Below the pieces are notes generated by a model. The model made no database searches. It was given only the letters and a program-made list of their open reading frames with translations, and was not told the origin of the DNA. Below, piece by piece: positions 5,140-6,863 of a stretch of DNA of 6,863 bases. This DNA comes from an uncultured Clostridia bacterium. GTDB taxonomy: Bacteria; Bacillota; Clostridia; Oscillospirales; Oscillospiraceae. Numbering within the stretch: the first letter of the stretch is position 1; the number at the start of each line of letters is the position of its first letter. The stretch is taken from assembly GCA_946011705.1 (NCBI GenBank), contig CAMGCA010000110.1:1-6863 (forward strand), read 5' to 3'. Made by a program: the position numbers and the translations under genes.

Positions 5140-6672
5140 ATGAAAGAGCGTAAACGAAGCGGAAACAGCATTCTTCGTGTGGTATTCGTGGCGGTTTCCT
5201 TTCTTCTGCAAATCTTCTGGCTGCTGGCGCTGACCATTAAGCTCAACGTCTACTCAGGCGCACTGTCCCTGATGAGCACCATTCTGAGTATTCTGGTGGT
5301 GCTGCGGCTGAACAGCAAGCACACCAACACCGCCATGAAGGTGCCCTGGATCATGCTGATTCTGGTGCTGCCGGTGATGGGGCTGAGCCTGTATCTGCTG
5401 GTGGAGATGCTGGGCGACCCCGGCGTGGGCAAGCGGCTCCGGGCCATCCGGGAGGATATGAAGGATGAGATTCCCGCCGGGGCTGACGCCACATTGGAGA
5501 AGCTGGAGAAAATTGACCTGCCCAGCGCCAATCAGGCCCGGTATCTTTGGAACTGCACCCGCTGGCCCGTGTATGAAAACACCGCCGTGCATTTCTACGC
5601 CGAGGCAAAGGATGCCTTCGAGGCCATGAAGGCCGATCTGGAGAAGGCGGAAAAATTCATCTTCATGGAGTATTTCATTGTGGAGGACAGCTCCTGCTTC
5701 CGGGAAATCGAGGATATTCTCATCCGCAAACGGGCACAGGGGGTGGAAGTCCGGTTTCTGTACGATGATATCGGCTCCGTGGGCAAGGTGAATATGTTCT
5801 TCGCCAAACGGCTGGTGGAGGAGGGCATTGCCTGCCGGCCCTTCAACCCCGCCCTTCCCCTGCTGAACATCTTCCTGAACCACCGGGATCATCGGAAGAT
5901 CACCGTCATTGACGGCAAGGTGGGCTTTACCGGGGGCTACAATCTGGCGGAGGAGTACTTTGACCGGAAGCATCCCTACGGAAAGTGGAAGGACACGGGA
6001 CTGCGGCTGGAGGGCGAAGCGGTACGCAGTCTCACCGCCGCCTTTCTGGAACTGTGGAGCGTCCAGAACAACCAGCGAGAGGATTACGGTCAGTATCTGA
6101 ACATCGTGCACTCCGTGCCCGCCACGGGCTTTGTCCAGCCCTTCGCGGACAACCCACTGGGGCAGGAGCGGGCTGCTGAGGAGGTCTACCTGAACCTGAC
6201 CTCCCAGTCAAATATTCAGCTGTACTTCATGACGCCCTACCTCATCATCACCGACGAAATGCACCGGGCCCTGCGGCTGGCCGCCAAGCGGGGCGTAGAT
6301 GTGCGCATCATCACTCCGGGCATCCCGGACAAGAAGACGGTGTACGCCGTGACCCGCTCTTACTACGCGGGGCTGGCGCGTCAGGGCGTGCGGATTTATG
6401 AGTACACCCCCGGCTTCTGCCACGCCAAGCAGTGCCTCTGCGATGGGCGCATCGCCACGGTGGGCACCTCCAATCTGGACTACCGAAGCCTGTACCACCA
6501 CTTTGAGAACAACGTGGTGCTCTACGGCTGTGACGCGGTGCGGGATATTGCGGCGGATTTTCAGCGAACCTTCCCCCAGTGCCGGGAGGTCACGGAAAAC
6601 TACCGGGCCGGACGGGGCGCAATGCTGCGGACATGGCAGTACATCCTGCGGCTGTTTGCCCCCCTAATGTAG
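5140..6672 (+). CDS. cls: Cardiolipin synthase (phospholipase D superfamily)
   Basis: Cardiolipin synthase joins two phosphatidylglycerol molecules into cardiolipin and glycerol at the cytoplasmic membrane. The 510-residue protein has the usual length. Three N-terminal hydrophobic segments (about 11-35, 38-57, 68-90) form the membrane anchor, followed by two phospholipase D catalytic motifs. HKD1 is His251-x-Lys253-x4-Asp258 (HRKITVID) followed by GGYN. HKD2 is His428-x-Lys430-x4-Asp435 (HAKQCLCD) followed by GTSNLDYRS. Both HxKx4D sets are complete, so it should be active. Cys432 and Cys434 inside HKD2 are uncommon residues at those places. The ATG has AAGGGAG (5124-5130) nine bases upstream. 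It lies 58 bases after the sugar transferase on the same strand, beyond a hairpin, and probably shares its promoter. Both proteins are membrane-bound, though no joint pathway is shown. Confidence 0.95.
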   Translation: MKERKRSGNSILRVVFVAVSFLLQIFWLLALTIKLNVYSGALSLMSTILSILVVLRLNSKHTNTAMKVPWIMLILVLPVMGLSLYLLVEMLGDPGVGKRLRAIREDMKDEIPAGADATLEKLEKIDLPSANQARYLWNCTRWPVYENTAVHFYAEAKDAFEAMKADLEKAEKFIFMEYFIVEDSSCFREIEDILIRKRAQGVEVRFLYDDIGSVGKVNMFFAKRLVEEGIACRPFNPALPLLNIFLNHRDHRKITVIDGKVGFTGGYNLAEEYFDRKHPYGKWKDTGLRLEGEAVRSLTAAFLELWSVQNNQREDYGQYLNIVHSVPATGFVQPFADNPLGQERAAEEVYLNLTSQSNIQLYFMTPYLIITDEMHRALRLAAKRGVDVRIITPGIPDKKTVYAVTRSYYAGLARQGVRIYEYTPGFCHAKQCLCDGRIATVGTSNLDYRSLYHHFENNVVLYGCDAVRDIAADFQRTFPQCREVTENYRAGRGAMLRTWQYILRLFAPLM

Positions 6673-6770
6673 GCGGCCAGTGGCCGCTGACAATGCGTCA
6701 CGAACCCGGGCAAACCAGCACAGCGCCGTGCCACCCCGAGGGAGGCGAAGCCGCGTCCACCGGCGGCGCG
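6673..6770. repeat. GC-rich inverted repeats after cls
   Basis: GCGGCC (6673-6678) and GGCCGC (6682-6687) form a tight hairpin that starts within the cls stop codon. GCGCCG (6723-6728) and CGGCGC (6764-6769) can enclose an inner stem GGC-GAA-GCC (6743-6751). Neither has a good T tract. The phrase CACCCCGAGGGAGGCGAAGC (6732-6751) resembles short palindromic intergenic repeats found in many gut bacteria. Weak termination is possible; the repeat identity is a guess. Confidence 0.4.
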
Positions 6771-6789
6771 TTTGGATATCAATTGGGGC

Positions 6790-6818
6790 TTGATTTTTGG
6801 GGAAGTTGGTATTACAAT
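6790..6818 (+). promoter_or_regulatory. Promoter of the gene beyond the window end
   Basis: TTGATT (6790-6795, 4 of 6) and TACAAT (6813-6818, 5 of 6) are 17 bases apart. The expected start near 6825 is followed by AAGGGAG (6841-6847) at a sensible distance. Confidence 0.65.
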
Positions 6819-6853
6819 AGGCACTGACATTTCAATCAGCAAGGGAGCTTGTG

Positions 6854-6863
6854 GTGCGAGGCT
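6854..6863 (+). CDS. Start of an unidentified gene, cut by the window end
   Basis: GTG at 6854 follows AAGGGAG (6841-6847) with a six-base gap, downstream of a good promoter. Another GTG at 6851 is too close to the binding site. Only about three codons (Met-Arg-Gly) are visible, so nothing can be said of the product, and the gene itself is a prediction from the signals. Confidence 0.35.

Noticed and set aside
6579..6842. Small frames over the cls end and the region after it
   Set aside because: They overlap coding sequence out of frame or cover GC-rich repeats and the last promoter, with no start signals.

Overview
The window looks like a piece of a chromosome from a Gram-positive gut-type Clostridia (Bacillota), most likely near Oscillospirales. 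This rests on GC-rich codon use, AGGAGG-type ribosome binding sites, TTG and GTG starts, MutY with a C-X7-C-X2-C-X5-C cluster, a Clostridia-style three-helix cardiolipin synthase, and the style of the integrase and repeats. The taxon is inferred from sequence style; no 16S or other marker gene is present.

Positions 1-1500 are an RNA-gene and mobile-element scar. On the minus strand lie an intact tRNA-Arg(CCT) with encoded CCA and a terminator, and upstream of it the 5' half of a second tRNA-Arg(CCT)-like gene that keeps a near-consensus promoter but has lost a recognisable 3' half. Then, on the plus strand, comes a tyrosine recombinase reduced to its catalytic domain. It is followed by three 11-bp direct repeats (candidate integrase arm sites), a terminator and a 21-bp copy of the 3' end of the intact tRNA-Arg(ACG) at 1416-1492. 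Between the two copies of this tRNA end sits a nested inverted repeat. The pattern is that of a decayed integrative element that used the 3' end of tRNA-Arg(ACG) as its attachment site, followed by rearrangement.

Positions 1513-3469 begin with two back-to-back promoters, one for tRNA-Arg(ACG) on the minus strand and one for mutY on the plus strand. The adenine DNA glycosylase gene mutY is followed one base later by a PHP-type phosphoesterase of the histidinol-phosphatase class, whose ribosome binding site lies inside the end of mutY. A degenerate heptanucleotide repeat (3461-3587) with inverted arms supplies the last codons of the PHP gene and fills the gap to the next transcription unit.

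Positions 3598-6672 hold a new promoter and two envelope genes: a polyprenyl-phosphate sugar-1-phosphate transferase that starts exopolysaccharide or glycan synthesis, and a membrane cardiolipin synthase with two HKD motifs. A strong hairpin with a weak T tract separates them. After cls come small GC-rich inverted repeats, a good sigma-A-type promoter, and what is probably the start of another gene, cut off by the end of the window.

I see no convincing new defence or other multi-gene system. The most interesting content is the tRNA-Arg/integrase scar, the promoter-bearing half-tRNA, and the heptamer repeat.
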